64,000 nucleotides of DNA from Pseudomonas abietaniphila (GTDB taxonomy: Bacteria; Pseudomonadota; Gammaproteobacteria; Pseudomonadales; Pseudomonadaceae): positions 124,001 to 188,000 of the forward strand of contig NZ_FNCO01000003.1 of assembly GCF_900100795.1 (NCBI RefSeq), written 5' to 3'. A program made the translations under genes and the position numbers. Below the pieces are notes generated by a model. It had not been told where the DNA came from, ran no database searches, and saw only the letters and a list, made by a program, of their open reading frames with translations. Below are positions 55,819 to 64,000 of this stretch, in pieces; positions within the stretch are counted from its first letter, which is position 1, and each line of letters starts with the position of its first letter.

Positions 55819-57522
55819 TCAGCGCGCAGTTTGGGCAGCTTCACGCATCGGCTTGCCACGCGCCGGTGCATCGCCTGCGACGAAGTACTTCGCGGTGCTG
55901 CGCGGCAACGGCGCGCGACCACGGATCTTGTCGGCGATTTTTTCGGCGATCATGATCGTGGGCGCATTCAGGTTGCCGGTGGTGATGATCGGCATGATCG
56001 AGGCGTCGACCACGCGCAGGTTCTGCATCCCGTGCACACGGCCTTCGCTGTCGACCACGGCCATTTCATCCGTGCCCATCTTGCACGAGCAGGACGGGTG
56101 ATACGCCGTCTCTGCGTGTTCACGGACGAACTGGTCAAGCTGCTCGTCGGTCTGCACCTCGATGCCCGGGCTGATCTCGCGACCCCGGTACTTGTCCAGC
56201 GCAGGCTGCTGCATGATTTCGCGGGTCAGGCGGATGCCGTCGCGGAACTCCTGCCAATCCTGCTCGGTGGCCATGTAGTTGAACAGAATGCTCGGGTAGT
56301 CGCGCGGGTTCTTGGACTTCAACTGCACGCGGCCGCGACTCGGCGAGCGCATCGAACCCACGTGGGCCTGGAAGCCATGTTCCTGAACGCCTTTGCTGCC
56401 GTTGTAGTTAATCGCCACCGGCAGGAAGTGGTACTGGATGTTCGGCCACTCGAACTCTTCGCGCGAACGAATGAAACCACCCGCCTCGAACTGGTTGCTG
56501 GCGCCGATACCTTTGCCCAGGAACATCCACTCGGCACCGATGGCCGGCTGGTTCCACCAGAGCAGGGAAGGGTACAGCGAGACCGGCTCCTTGCAAGCGT
56601 ATTGCAGGTACATCTCCAGGTGGTCCTGAAGGTTTTCACCCACGCCCGGCAGGTCATGAACCACAGGGATGTCGAGCTTGTTCAGCAGCGCGGCAGGGCC
56701 GACGCCGGAGCGTTGCAACACCTGAGGTGAAGCAATCGCGCCGCTGCACAGCAAGACTTCCTTGCGCGCACGGGCCTCGATGCGGGTGTCGCTGTCGCCC
56801 ACCAGATACGCCACGCCCACGGCGCGCTTGCCTTCGAACAGAATGCGATCGGTCAGCGCGTGGGTGACGATGGTCAGGGTCGAGCGCTTCTTGGCCTCGT
56901 CCAGGTAGCCACGTGCCGTGCTGGCGCGACGACCGAACGGGGTGACCGTGCGATCCATCGGGCCGAAGCCTTCCTGCTGGTAGCCGTTGAGGTCTTCGGT
57001 GCGGGGATAACCCGCCTGAACACCGGCTTCCACCATCGCGGCAAACAACGGGTTGTTGCCCGCTTTGGGTGTGGTCACGCTGACCGGGCCTTCGCCGCCA
57101 TGGTAGTCATTCGGGCCTATGTCGCGGGTTTCAGCCTTGCGGAAGTACGGCAGGCAGTCGAGGTAGGTCCACTCTTCCAGCCCCGGCAATTTCGCCCAGC
57201 CGTCATAGTCCATCGCGTTGCCACGGATGTAGCACATGCCGTTGATCAGCGACGAGCCGCCCAGGCCCTTGCCACGACCGCATTCCATCCGGCGGTTGTT
57301 CATGTGCGGCTCGGGCTCGGTTTCGTAAGCCCAGTTGTAGCGACGGCCCTGAAGCGGGAACGCCAGCGCGGCAGGCATTTGGGTGCGGAAGTCGGCGCGG
57401 TAATCCGGGCCGCCGGCTTCGAGCAGCAGGACGGTGACGCCCGCGTCTTCGGTGAGACGGGCTGCCAGGGTGTTACCGGCAGAGCCGGCGCCAATGATGA
57501 TGTAATCGAATTCCTGAGGCAT
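55819..57522 (-). CDS. betA: Choline dehydrogenase BetA
   Basis: A 567-residue GMC-family FAD enzyme: [20 protein letters not shown] at the N-terminus, [20 protein letters not shown] (GMC signature 1), [17 protein letters not shown] (signature 2), and the active-site His in [10 protein letters not shown]. It oxidises choline to betaine aldehyde at the inner membrane. The ATG has GGAGG 5 bp upstream. It is the last gene of betI-betB-betA, after an intercistronic REP element. Confidence 0.96.
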   Translation of the reverse strand: MPQEFDYIIIGAGSAGNTLAARLTEDAGVTVLLLEAGGPDYRADFRTQMPAALAFPLQGRRYNWAYETEPEPHMNNRRMECGRGKGLGGSSLINGMCYIRGNAMDYDGWAKLPGLEEWTYLDCLPYFRKAETRDIGPNDYHGGEGPVSVTTPKAGNNPLFAAMVEAGVQAGYPRTEDLNGYQQEGFGPMDRTVTPFGRRASTARGYLDEAKKRSTLTIVTHALTDRILFEGKRAVGVAYLVGDSDTRIEARARKEVLLCSGAIASPQVLQRSGVGPAALLNKLDIPVVHDLPGVGENLQDHLEMYLQYACKEPVSLYPSLLWWNQPAIGAEWMFLGKGIGASNQFEAGGFIRSREEFEWPNIQYHFLPVAINYNGSKGVQEHGFQAHVGSMRSPSRGRVQLKSKNPRDYPSILFNYMATEQDWQEFRDGIRLTREIMQQPALDKYRGREISPGIEVQTDEQLDQFVREHAETAYHPSCSCKMGTDEMAVVDSEGRVHGMQNLRVVDASIMPIITTGNLNAPTIMIAEKIADKIRGRAPLPRSTAKYFVAGDAPARGKPMREAAQTAR

Positions 57523-57572
57523 GAAATCCTCCGTTCAGAAAGTTGTGGCGGGGGGAGATGCGATCTGGAGCC

Positions 57573-57659
57573 TGTAGGAGCCGGCTTGCTGGCGAATGCG
57601 TCACGTCATTCGACATCGGTGACTGACTCACCGCGTTCGCCAGCAAGCCGGCTCCTACA
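57573..57659. repeat. REP pair, GAGCCGGCTTGCTGGCGAA family, in the betB-betA gap
   Basis: TGTAGGAGCCGGCTTGCTGG and its complement CCAGCAAGCCGGCTCCTACA bound an 87-bp palindromic region inside the betB-betA intercistronic gap. In this position it could lower transcription into betA or protect the 3' end of the betIB message. Confidence 0.88.
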
Positions 57660-57700
57660 CGTATATCGGCGCTGCCTCAGCGGCACCGATGATGCGTCGG

Positions 57701-59173
<1,473 letters not shown>

Positions 59174-59250
59174 AAAGTCCTCGCAGTTGTCTGTGAATGA
59201 CGGTGACCGAGTGCGCTGAGCGCAGTGCCGGTCGATGTCGGGCGGCTGTG

Positions 59251-59844
59251 TCAGCGTGCCGCTTTTGCCAATTGGAAATCCATGTACTCGTAGGCGAGTT
59301 GTTGCGCCTGTTCGGTGTCGAAGGCATCGCCGGAAAGCGCGCCGCGCAACCACAGCCCATCGATCAGTGCCGCCAGGCCGCGGGCTGCGGTGCGTGCGTC
59401 ATCCAATGGCAGCACGCGGCGAAACTGGCAGCACAGGTTGGAATACAGGCGGTGATCGTTGATGCGCTGTAACCGGTGCAGCGACGGTGAATGCATGCTG
59501 GTGGCCCAGAACGCGAGCCAGGTTTTCATGGCCGGTCCGTTGACCTGACTGGCGTCGAAGTTGCCCTCGATGATGACTTTCAGATGCGCCCGGGGGCTGT
59601 CATCGGTCAGTGCCTGTCTGCGTGCTGCAACGTTGATGATCAGTGCATTCATCAGGTGGCGCATGGTCGCTGCGATCAGGCCGTTCTTGTCCTGGAAGTA
59701 GTGACTGATGATGCCGTTGGAGACGCCCGCCAGTTTGGCGATCAACGCGATGCTCGCATCGCCCATCCCGACCTGATCGACGGCCGAAAGCGTGGCCTGA
59801 ATCAGCTGCTGACGACGAATGGGTTGCATACCGACCTTGGGCAT
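59251..59844 (-). CDS. betI: TetR-family choline-responsive repressor BetI
   Basis: A 197-residue TetR regulator: helix-turn-helix at about 28-50 ([20 protein letters not shown]), ending [15 protein letters not shown], identical in layout to BetI. It represses the bet genes and is relieved by choline. A perfect palindrome (59915-59928) lies about 71 bp upstream of its start, and betB and betA follow in the same operon. Confidence 0.95.
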   Translation of the reverse strand: MPKVGMQPIRRQQLIQATLSAVDQVGMGDASIALIAKLAGVSNGIISHYFQDKNGLIAATMRHLMNALIINVAARRQALTDDSPRAHLKVIIEGNFDASQVNGPAMKTWLAFWATSMHSPSLHRLQRINDHRLYSNLCCQFRRVLPLDDARTAARGLAALIDGLWLRGALSGDAFDTEQAQQLAYEYMDFQLAKAAR

Positions 59845-59914
59845 CTGTGAGTCTCCGTGGCTCGCCGGGTGATCGTGAAAGACTGAAAAACGGCCCCCAG
59901 TCTAGTGCTTTTTT

Positions 59915-59928
59915 ATTGAACGTTCAAT
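59915..59928. promoter_or_regulatory. BetI operator candidate (perfect palindrome)
   Basis: ATTGAACGTTCAAT is a perfect 14-bp inverted repeat, flanked by TTTT on one side and CAAC on the other. It matches the reported BetI-type operator core and lies about 71 bp upstream of the betI start. TetR-type dimers bind such sites; choline would release BetI. Confidence 0.8.
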
Positions 59929-59996
59929 CAACAAAAAATGATGGGCGTGCGGAAAGGCCCTGCAAGCCTCTGATTCCGTGCCTTAAGCCAATCACC

Positions 59997-60133
59997 TGTA
60001 GGAGCGTGGCTTGTCCCGCGATCTGGTGCGCAGCGGCAGTAAATCCATCCACCTTGAGGGTGTCAGGCACACCGCATTCGCTGGGCTTTGCTGCCGGTTC
60101 CCGGCAGATCGCGGGACAAGCCTCGCTCCTACA
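59997..60133. repeat. REP pair, GAGCGTGGCTTGTCCCGCGATC family
   Basis: TGTAGGAGCGTGGCTTGTCC at the left and GGACAAGCCTCGCTCCTACA at the right pair as inverted arms with about 97 bp between, so they are longer-spaced than the other REP pairs here. A further inner pairing (GGTGCGCAGCGGCAGTAA with CTGCCGG) is weak. Confidence 0.75.
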
Positions 60134-60291
60134 GTTTCCGACGTCGCGCTTACCGGATTGCTGATCGTTCCCCTGTAGGAGCGCGCTTGCCCGCGATGAG
60201 GTCGGCACATTTAACATCGTTGGCGCCTGACACTACGCAATCGTCCGAATGCGGCCCAGACCAAGCGCGCCCCTACAGTCGGGTGGTGCGT

Positions 60292-61473
60292 TTAGCCGTG
60301 ATTTTTACCGAGCAGCGCGTGGTACAGCTCGCTGTCACCCAGGATGCCGACCAGTTTGTTGTTCTCTTGCAGCACCAGCTTGTTGCCGGTGTGGTAACGA
60401 ATCTGCAGCGCTTCACGCATGCCGATGTCCGAGTGCACGACGGTCGGTCGACGACCCAGGTTCTCAACCGCCTGACCGGGTTCCCAGCTCTGCAGGTCAA
60501 CCGCCGCGCCGTGCTGGCGCAGGCCTGTGATCGTGTTGCCGTCTGCCAGATCGATCCAGGAATCGTCGCCCGGGTCCAGGCACACTTGCGACCCGTTGAT
60601 GCGGGTGCAATCGGTGATCGGACGCATCAGGCTGCGGCCACACAGAACGTTGAGCGGGTTGGTATGGGCGACGAAGGTGCGCACGTATTCGTCCGCAGGG
60701 TTCAGCACGATCTCTTCCGGCACGCTGTACTGGATGATCCGGCCGTCCTTCATGATCGCGATCCGGGTGCCCAGCTTCAGGGCTTCGTCCAGGTCGTGGC
60801 TCACGAACACAATGGTCTTGTTCAGTTTCTTCTGCAGGGCCAGCAATTCATCCTGCAGGCCTTGGCGGATCAGCGGGTCGAGCGCCGAGAACGGTTCGTC
60901 CATCAGCAGGATGTCGGCGTCCATTGCCAGCGCGCGGGCCAGGCCCACACGCTGCTGCATGCCGCCGGACAGCTCGTCAGGCTTCTTGTTACGCCATTGG
61001 GTCAGGCCCACCAGCTCGAGTTTCTCGTCCACCAACTGGCGACGTTCCTTCTCGGGCCGACCCTGCATTTCCAGACCGAAGCTGATGTTTTCGCGAACGG
61101 TCAGCCACGGCATCAGGGCAAACTTCTGGAACACCATCGCGATGCGCTTGGTGCGCATCATTTTCAGTTCAGCCGGGGTGCAGTTGGCGATGTTGATCTG
61201 CTTGCCTTCGTGCTCGACGAACAGCGAACCACGGCTGACCGTGTTCAGGCCGTTGATGCAGCGCAGCAGGCTGGATTTGCCCGAGCCGGACAAGCCCATC
61301 AGCACGCAGATTTCGCCTTTGTTGATTTCCAGGCTGGCTTTTTCCACGCCAACGATCTGGCCGGTTTTCTTCAGGATTTCTGGCCGCGCCAGGCCCTGAT
61401 CCAGCAGCTTGAGAGCCTCGCGCGGGTCTTTGGAGAAGACGACGTCTACCTGGTCGAATTTGATGATGCTCAT
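60292..61473 (-). CDS. choV: Choline/betaine ABC transporter ATPase (ChoV/CbcV)
   Basis: A 393-residue ABC ATPase of the quaternary-amine type: Walker A LMGLSGSGKSSLLRC, signature LSGGMQQRVGLARAL, Walker B DILLMDEPFSALDPLI. A C-terminal CBS-like region (about 280-393) is present. It energises uptake of choline and related compounds. It overlaps choW by 4 bp. The order choX-choW-choV next to betIBA and sdaA matches the P. aeruginosa locus (PA5376-PA5379 region). Confidence 0.94.
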   Translation of the reverse strand: MSIIKFDQVDVVFSKDPREALKLLDQGLARPEILKKTGQIVGVEKASLEINKGEICVLMGLSGSGKSSLLRCINGLNTVSRGSLFVEHEGKQINIANCTPAELKMMRTKRIAMVFQKFALMPWLTVRENISFGLEMQGRPEKERRQLVDEKLELVGLTQWRNKKPDELSGGMQQRVGLARALAMDADILLMDEPFSALDPLIRQGLQDELLALQKKLNKTIVFVSHDLDEALKLGTRIAIMKDGRIIQYSVPEEIVLNPADEYVRTFVAHTNPLNVLCGRSLMRPITDCTRINGSQVCLDPGDDSWIDLADGNTITGLRQHGAAVDLQSWEPGQAVENLGRRPTVVHSDIGMREALQIRYHTGNKLVLQENNKLVGILGDSELYHALLGKNHG

Positions 61474-62315
61474 GCGTCCGCCCTCACTTTAGCGTCGGGT
61501 TGTTTGCAGATACGGTCGAGCATGATCGCCAGCAATACGATCGCAAGGCCTGCTTCGAAGCCCAGTGCGATATCAGCAGTGTTCAGTGCGTTGACCACAG
61601 GTTTGCCCAGACCGTCGGCACCCACCAGCGCTGCGATCACCACCATCGACAGTGACAGCATGATGCACTGGGTGATACCGGCCGCGATGCTAGGCATGGC
61701 GTGGGGCAGTTCGATTCGTGACAGCAGTTGACGGCGGGAGCAGCCGAAGGCCTTGCCGGCGTCGAGGAGTTCTTGCGGGACATCGCAGATGCCCAGGTAG
61801 GTCAGTCGGATGGGTGCGGCAATCGCGAACACCACCGTCGAAATCAGACCCGGTACCACGCCCAGCCCGAAGAGGGTCAGGGTTGGAATCAGGTAAACGA
61901 ACGTCGGCACCGTCTGCATCAGGTCGAGGACGGGACGCATGCAGGTGTAAAACATCGGCTTGTGCGCGGCAACAATGCCCAGCGGCACGCCAATCACCAC
62001 GCAGACCAGGGTGGCGAACAGCACCTGGGCGAGGGTTTCCATGGTTTCCTGCCAATACCCCAGGTTCAGGATCAGCAGAAACGAAATGACGACAAAGGCG
62101 GTCAGGCCCCACTTGCGCTGAATGAAGTGTGCAAGCAGAGCAATCAGGCCGATCAGGACAAAAGGATTGAACCAGGTCAGACCGGCGGTCAGTCCATGGA
62201 TCATGGTTTCCAGAGTCGAGGCAATGGCGTCGAATGTGTTGGCGCCGTGTTGGGTCAGCCATTCGACAAAGCCTGCGATGTACTGGCCTAGGGGGAGTTT
62301 ATGATCAGTCAGCAT
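61470..62315 (-). CDS. choW: Choline/betaine ABC transporter permease (ChoW/CbcW)
   Basis: A 281-residue inner-membrane permease with about six helices and the BPD_transp_1 EAA-like segment (ELLDAGKAFGCSRRQLLSRI) that contacts the ATPase. Its N-terminus is cytoplasmic and contains EWLTQHGANTFDAIAST. It forms the channel for the ChoXWV system. It is coupled to choV by a 4-bp overlap and separated from choX by a 67-bp gap with a hairpin. Confidence 0.94.
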   Translation of the reverse strand: MLTDHKLPLGQYIAGFVEWLTQHGANTFDAIASTLETMIHGLTAGLTWFNPFVLIGLIALLAHFIQRKWGLTAFVVISFLLILNLGYWQETMETLAQVLFATLVCVVIGVPLGIVAAHKPMFYTCMRPVLDLMQTVPTFVYLIPTLTLFGLGVVPGLISTVVFAIAAPIRLTYLGICDVPQELLDAGKAFGCSRRQLLSRIELPHAMPSIAAGITQCIMLSLSMVVIAALVGADGLGKPVVNALNTADIALGFEAGLAIVLLAIMLDRICKQPDAKVRADA

Positions 62316-62353
62316 GATATCGATTGTCCGCGTGCGGGATGAAAAGAGGACAA

Positions 62354-62373
62354 CAGGCGGGCGAACCCGCCTG
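62354..62373 (-). terminator. Intercistronic hairpin between choX and choW
   Basis: CAGGCGGG and CCCGCCTG form an 8-bp GC-rich stem with a four-base loop (TTCG on the coding strand). It lies just downstream of choX and before choW; the following sequence is not a T-run, so it is more likely an mRNA-stabilising or attenuating hairpin than a full terminator, giving more binding protein than permease. Confidence 0.6.
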
Positions 62374-62382
62374 CGTGTCGAG

Positions 62383-63330
62383 TTACTTCGTCAGCTCGGC
62401 TTTTGCGGCTTCCAGGCCAGGTTTACCGTCCACTGTGGTGACACCCGCCAGCCAGGTGTCGAGTACTTGAGGGTTTTTCTTCAGCCACGCCTTGGCGGCG
62501 GCTTCAGGCTTCATCTTGTCGTCCAGAATGTTGCCCATCAGTTCGCTTTCCATGTCGACGGTGAACTGCAGGTTCTTCAGCAACTGGCCGACGTTGCTGC
62601 ACTCCTGGGTGTAGCCCTTGCGCGTGTTGGTGGCCACGGTCGCGGCACCGAAGTCCGGGCCGAAGAAGTCGTCACCGCCCGTCAGGTACTGGATCTTGAA
62701 GCGCTTGTTCATCGGGTGCGGCGCCCAGCCCAGGAACACCACGGCGGTGTCGCGCTTGGCGGCGCGGTCCACTTGGGAGAGCATGCCGGCTTCGCTCGAT
62801 TCGACGACTTTGAAACCCGCGGTTTTCAGGCCGAATGCGTCTTTGTCGATCATGCTCTGGATCAGGCGGTTGCCGTCGTTGCCAGGCTCGATGCCGTAGA
62901 TCTTGCCGTCGAGCTCTTTCTTGAATTTGGCGATGTCGGCGAAATCATGCAGGCCTTTGTCGTACAGCGCTTGCGGTACGGCCAGTGTGTATTTGGCGCC
63001 TGTGAGGTTGGTGCGCACCACTTCGACGGTGCCGGCGTCGCGGTAAGCCTTGATGTCGTTTTCCATGGTCGGCATCCAGTTGCCGAGGAACACGTCCATG
63101 TTTTTGCCATCGGCCAGCGACTTGTAGGTCACCGGTACGGAAATCATGGTGGTCTTGGTTTTGTAGCCCAGAGACTGAAGGACGACGCTGGTGGTGGCGG
63201 TGGTTGCGGTAATGTCGGTCCAGCCTACATCAGAAAAATTGACTGTCTTGCACGCCTCGGGCTCTGCGGCCTGGGCCAGCAAGGGCAGACTCAGCGCAAC
63301 GCCCAGCAATAGCTTGTGTGAACCTTTCAT
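62383..63330 (-). CDS. choX: Choline/betaine ABC transporter substrate-binding protein (ChoX/CbcX)
   Basis: A 315-residue periplasmic protein with a signal peptide (GSHKLLLGVALSLPLLAQA). The OpuAC/ChoX-type fold is evident from VNFSDVGWTDITATTATTSV, GNWMPTMENDIKAYRD and KIYGIEPGNDGNRLIQSMID. Aromatic residues (Trp in VGWTD, GNWMP and LGWAPHPM) probably form the cage that binds the quaternary ammonium group. ATG 63330 has AAGGAG about 7 bp upstream; the frame extends to 63363. It is the first gene of choXWV. Confidence 0.94.
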   Translation of the reverse strand: MKGSHKLLLGVALSLPLLAQAAEPEACKTVNFSDVGWTDITATTATTSVVLQSLGYKTKTTMISVPVTYKSLADGKNMDVFLGNWMPTMENDIKAYRDAGTVEVVRTNLTGAKYTLAVPQALYDKGLHDFADIAKFKKELDGKIYGIEPGNDGNRLIQSMIDKDAFGLKTAGFKVVESSEAGMLSQVDRAAKRDTAVVFLGWAPHPMNKRFKIQYLTGGDDFFGPDFGAATVATNTRKGYTQECSNVGQLLKNLQFTVDMESELMGNILDDKMKPEAAAKAWLKKNPQVLDTWLAGVTTVDGKPGLEAAKAELTK

Positions 63331-63806
63331 GGTTGGACTCCTTAGGTGTTTTCTTCTCGTCATCAGTCAGGGCTGACGCGTTTTTGGGTGTCGGCGAGTC
63401 AAGTGGGAAAACAGCTCTATCACTGCGTCTGGCGATTGAGTCGACAACGATCATGTAACAGGGAAAAACAAACGCCTACAGGGTGCGTCGTATCCAGTAC
63501 AGAGGGGGTCGTATCCAGTGTCAGTGACGTCGCTTACAGATTTTTTCCCCGGTCGCCGAATGGTTTTCGAGTGTCGATGCGGCAAAAAGTGTCGAAAACA
63601 GTGGCTCTTCTTCTGGGGGATGTGCTCCTGGAGGCTTCTGTGTAGCCGCGACGTTCGTGGACAAGAGTGGGTCGGTGTGAGACGCCGCCCTTCGAGATAA
63701 AAGGCTGATGATGCCGCCATCTCGACGGATAGCAGCTTGAGCGTAGCAGTTCCGTCGCCGGCCGCCTGGCGCGCCGGGAACCCTGTTTTGCGGAGGTTTG
63801 CGGTTA
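63331..63806. other. choX-sdaA divergent control region
   Basis: About 476 bp between the divergent starts of choX and sdaA. Apart from the 12-bp direct repeat at 63487-63519 I see no terminator, REP element or RNA gene. It must contain the promoters of both transcription units, which in P. aeruginosa are activated by the AraC-family protein GbdR in response to glycine betaine. Confidence 0.55.
63487..63519. promoter_or_regulatory. 12-bp direct repeat with 21-bp period, candidate AraC-family (GbdR-like) site
   Basis: GTCGTATCCAGT occurs at 63487-63498 and again at 63508-63519, so the period is exactly two helical turns, the spacing preferred by AraC/XylS activators. The site is about 157-190 bp upstream of choX and about 290 bp upstream of sdaA. 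Assignment to GbdR is inferred from the locus. Confidence 0.5.
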
Positions 63807-64000
63807 ATGGCTATCAGCGTGTTCGACCTGTTCAAGATCGGTATCGGCCCTTCCAGTTCTCACACCGTGGGGCCGATGCGCGCAGCGGCGTTATTCGTTC
63901 AAGGCTTGCGTGAACGCGACCAGTTGGCGTCGGCTTCACGCATTGAAGTGCGCCTGTACGGATCACTGTCAGCCACCGGCGTCGGGCACGGCAGCGACAA
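63807..64000 (+). CDS. sdaA: L-serine dehydratase (iron-sulfur type), partial at window edge
   Basis: The first 64 residues are present. [20 protein letters not shown] and [10 protein letters not shown] are the hallmark of the N-terminal domain of [4Fe-4S] L-serine ammonia-lyases (SdaA/SdaB). GGAGG lies about 10 bp before the ATG. In P. aeruginosa the sdaB gene in this position completes the path choline to betaine to sarcosine to glycine to serine to pyruvate. The gene continues to the right of the window. Confidence 0.93.
   Translation, partial: MAISVFDLFKIGIGPSSSHTVGPMRAAALFVQGLRERDQLASASRIEVRLYGSLSATGVGHGSD

Larger units (their letters stand above)
59845..60291. other. Intergenic region between betI and choV: operator and REP elements
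   Basis: About 447 bp holding the betI operator palindrome at 59915-59928, a REP inverted pair at 59997-60133, and a single REP arm (TGTAGGAGCGCGCTTGCCCG, starting near 60175). In P. aeruginosa the choline transporter gene betT1 sits here; none is present in this window. Confidence 0.6.

Noticed and set aside
55281..56101. Short rightward frames between tldD and betA
   Set aside because: They are created by the 92-bp repeat units and the opposite strand of betA; no start signals.

Overview
The window reads as chromosomal DNA of a Pseudomonas of the fluorescens/syringae type. The evidence is gene content (full-length PutA with divergent PutP, BetIBA next to a choline ABC transporter and sdaA, NhaP2, MscK, DbpA, MdtD-like MFS, TldD/TldE), high GC, and many Pseudomonas-type REP/BIME repeats between genes. 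I saw no rRNA, tRNA, CRISPR array or insertion sequence.

Region 1 (1-13238, all leftward) is the first-transcribed part of an aryl polyene (APE, xanthomonadin-like pigment) operon. In transcription order it holds a ketosynthase-like chain-length factor, a PlsC-type acyltransferase, two acyl carrier proteins, a small membrane protein, an acyl-CoA ligase fused to a FabZ-like dehydratase, a glycosyltransferase, an LpxL-type acyltransferase, an MIO aromatic ammonia-lyase, a thioesterase, a LolA-like carrier, an MMPL exporter, an FAD oxidoreductase, a methyltransferase and a DUF3261-like lipoprotein cut by the window edge. Most neighbours overlap by 4-26 bp. The lyase makes the aryl starter, the ACP/ligase/dehydratase enzymes extend it, and the acyltransferases, LolA-like protein and MMPL exporter probably place the product in the outer membrane. 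An orphan ParA ATPase is divergent from it.

Region 2 (14394-18865) is accessory. A PAAR spike gene is followed by a truncated Tlde1-like type VI effector and a small membrane protein that looks like its immunity gene. After trxC comes a pair of paralogous proteins of unknown function flanking a small exported protein in AT-richer DNA.

Region 3 (18849-31048) has selO, mscK and nhaP2, then two tandem paralogues of about 860 residues. Each has a large N-terminal region, a hydrophobic hairpin and a C-terminal ADP-ribosyltransferase domain with the R / S-x-S / E-x-E signature. These are the most interesting genes here: probable toxins with no adjacent immunity gene.

Region 4 (31058-46852) is metabolic and regulatory: an acyl-CoA dehydrogenase, putA/putP with GTTGCA-type PutA operator candidates between them, a PL7 alginate lyase without signal peptide, a REC-PAS-GGDEF-EAL protein, a YgjP-type metalloprotease, a small winged-helix protein, an ElaA-like acetyltransferase, a periplasmic solute-binding protein and a YccS-like membrane protein.

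Region 5 (46853-55818) holds a five-copy array of a ~200-bp BIME-like unit, a BaiN/HI0933 flavoprotein, dbpA, an MdtD-like exporter, tldE-tldD and a second, 92-bp tandem repeat.

Region 6 (55819-64000) is the choline/betaine locus betA-betB-betI, choV-choW-choX and the start of sdaA. A perfect palindromic BetI-type operator lies upstream of betI, and a 12-bp direct repeat with 21-bp period lies upstream of choX and sdaA. Together these genes import choline, oxidise it to glycine betaine and (with genes outside the window) feed it to serine and pyruvate.
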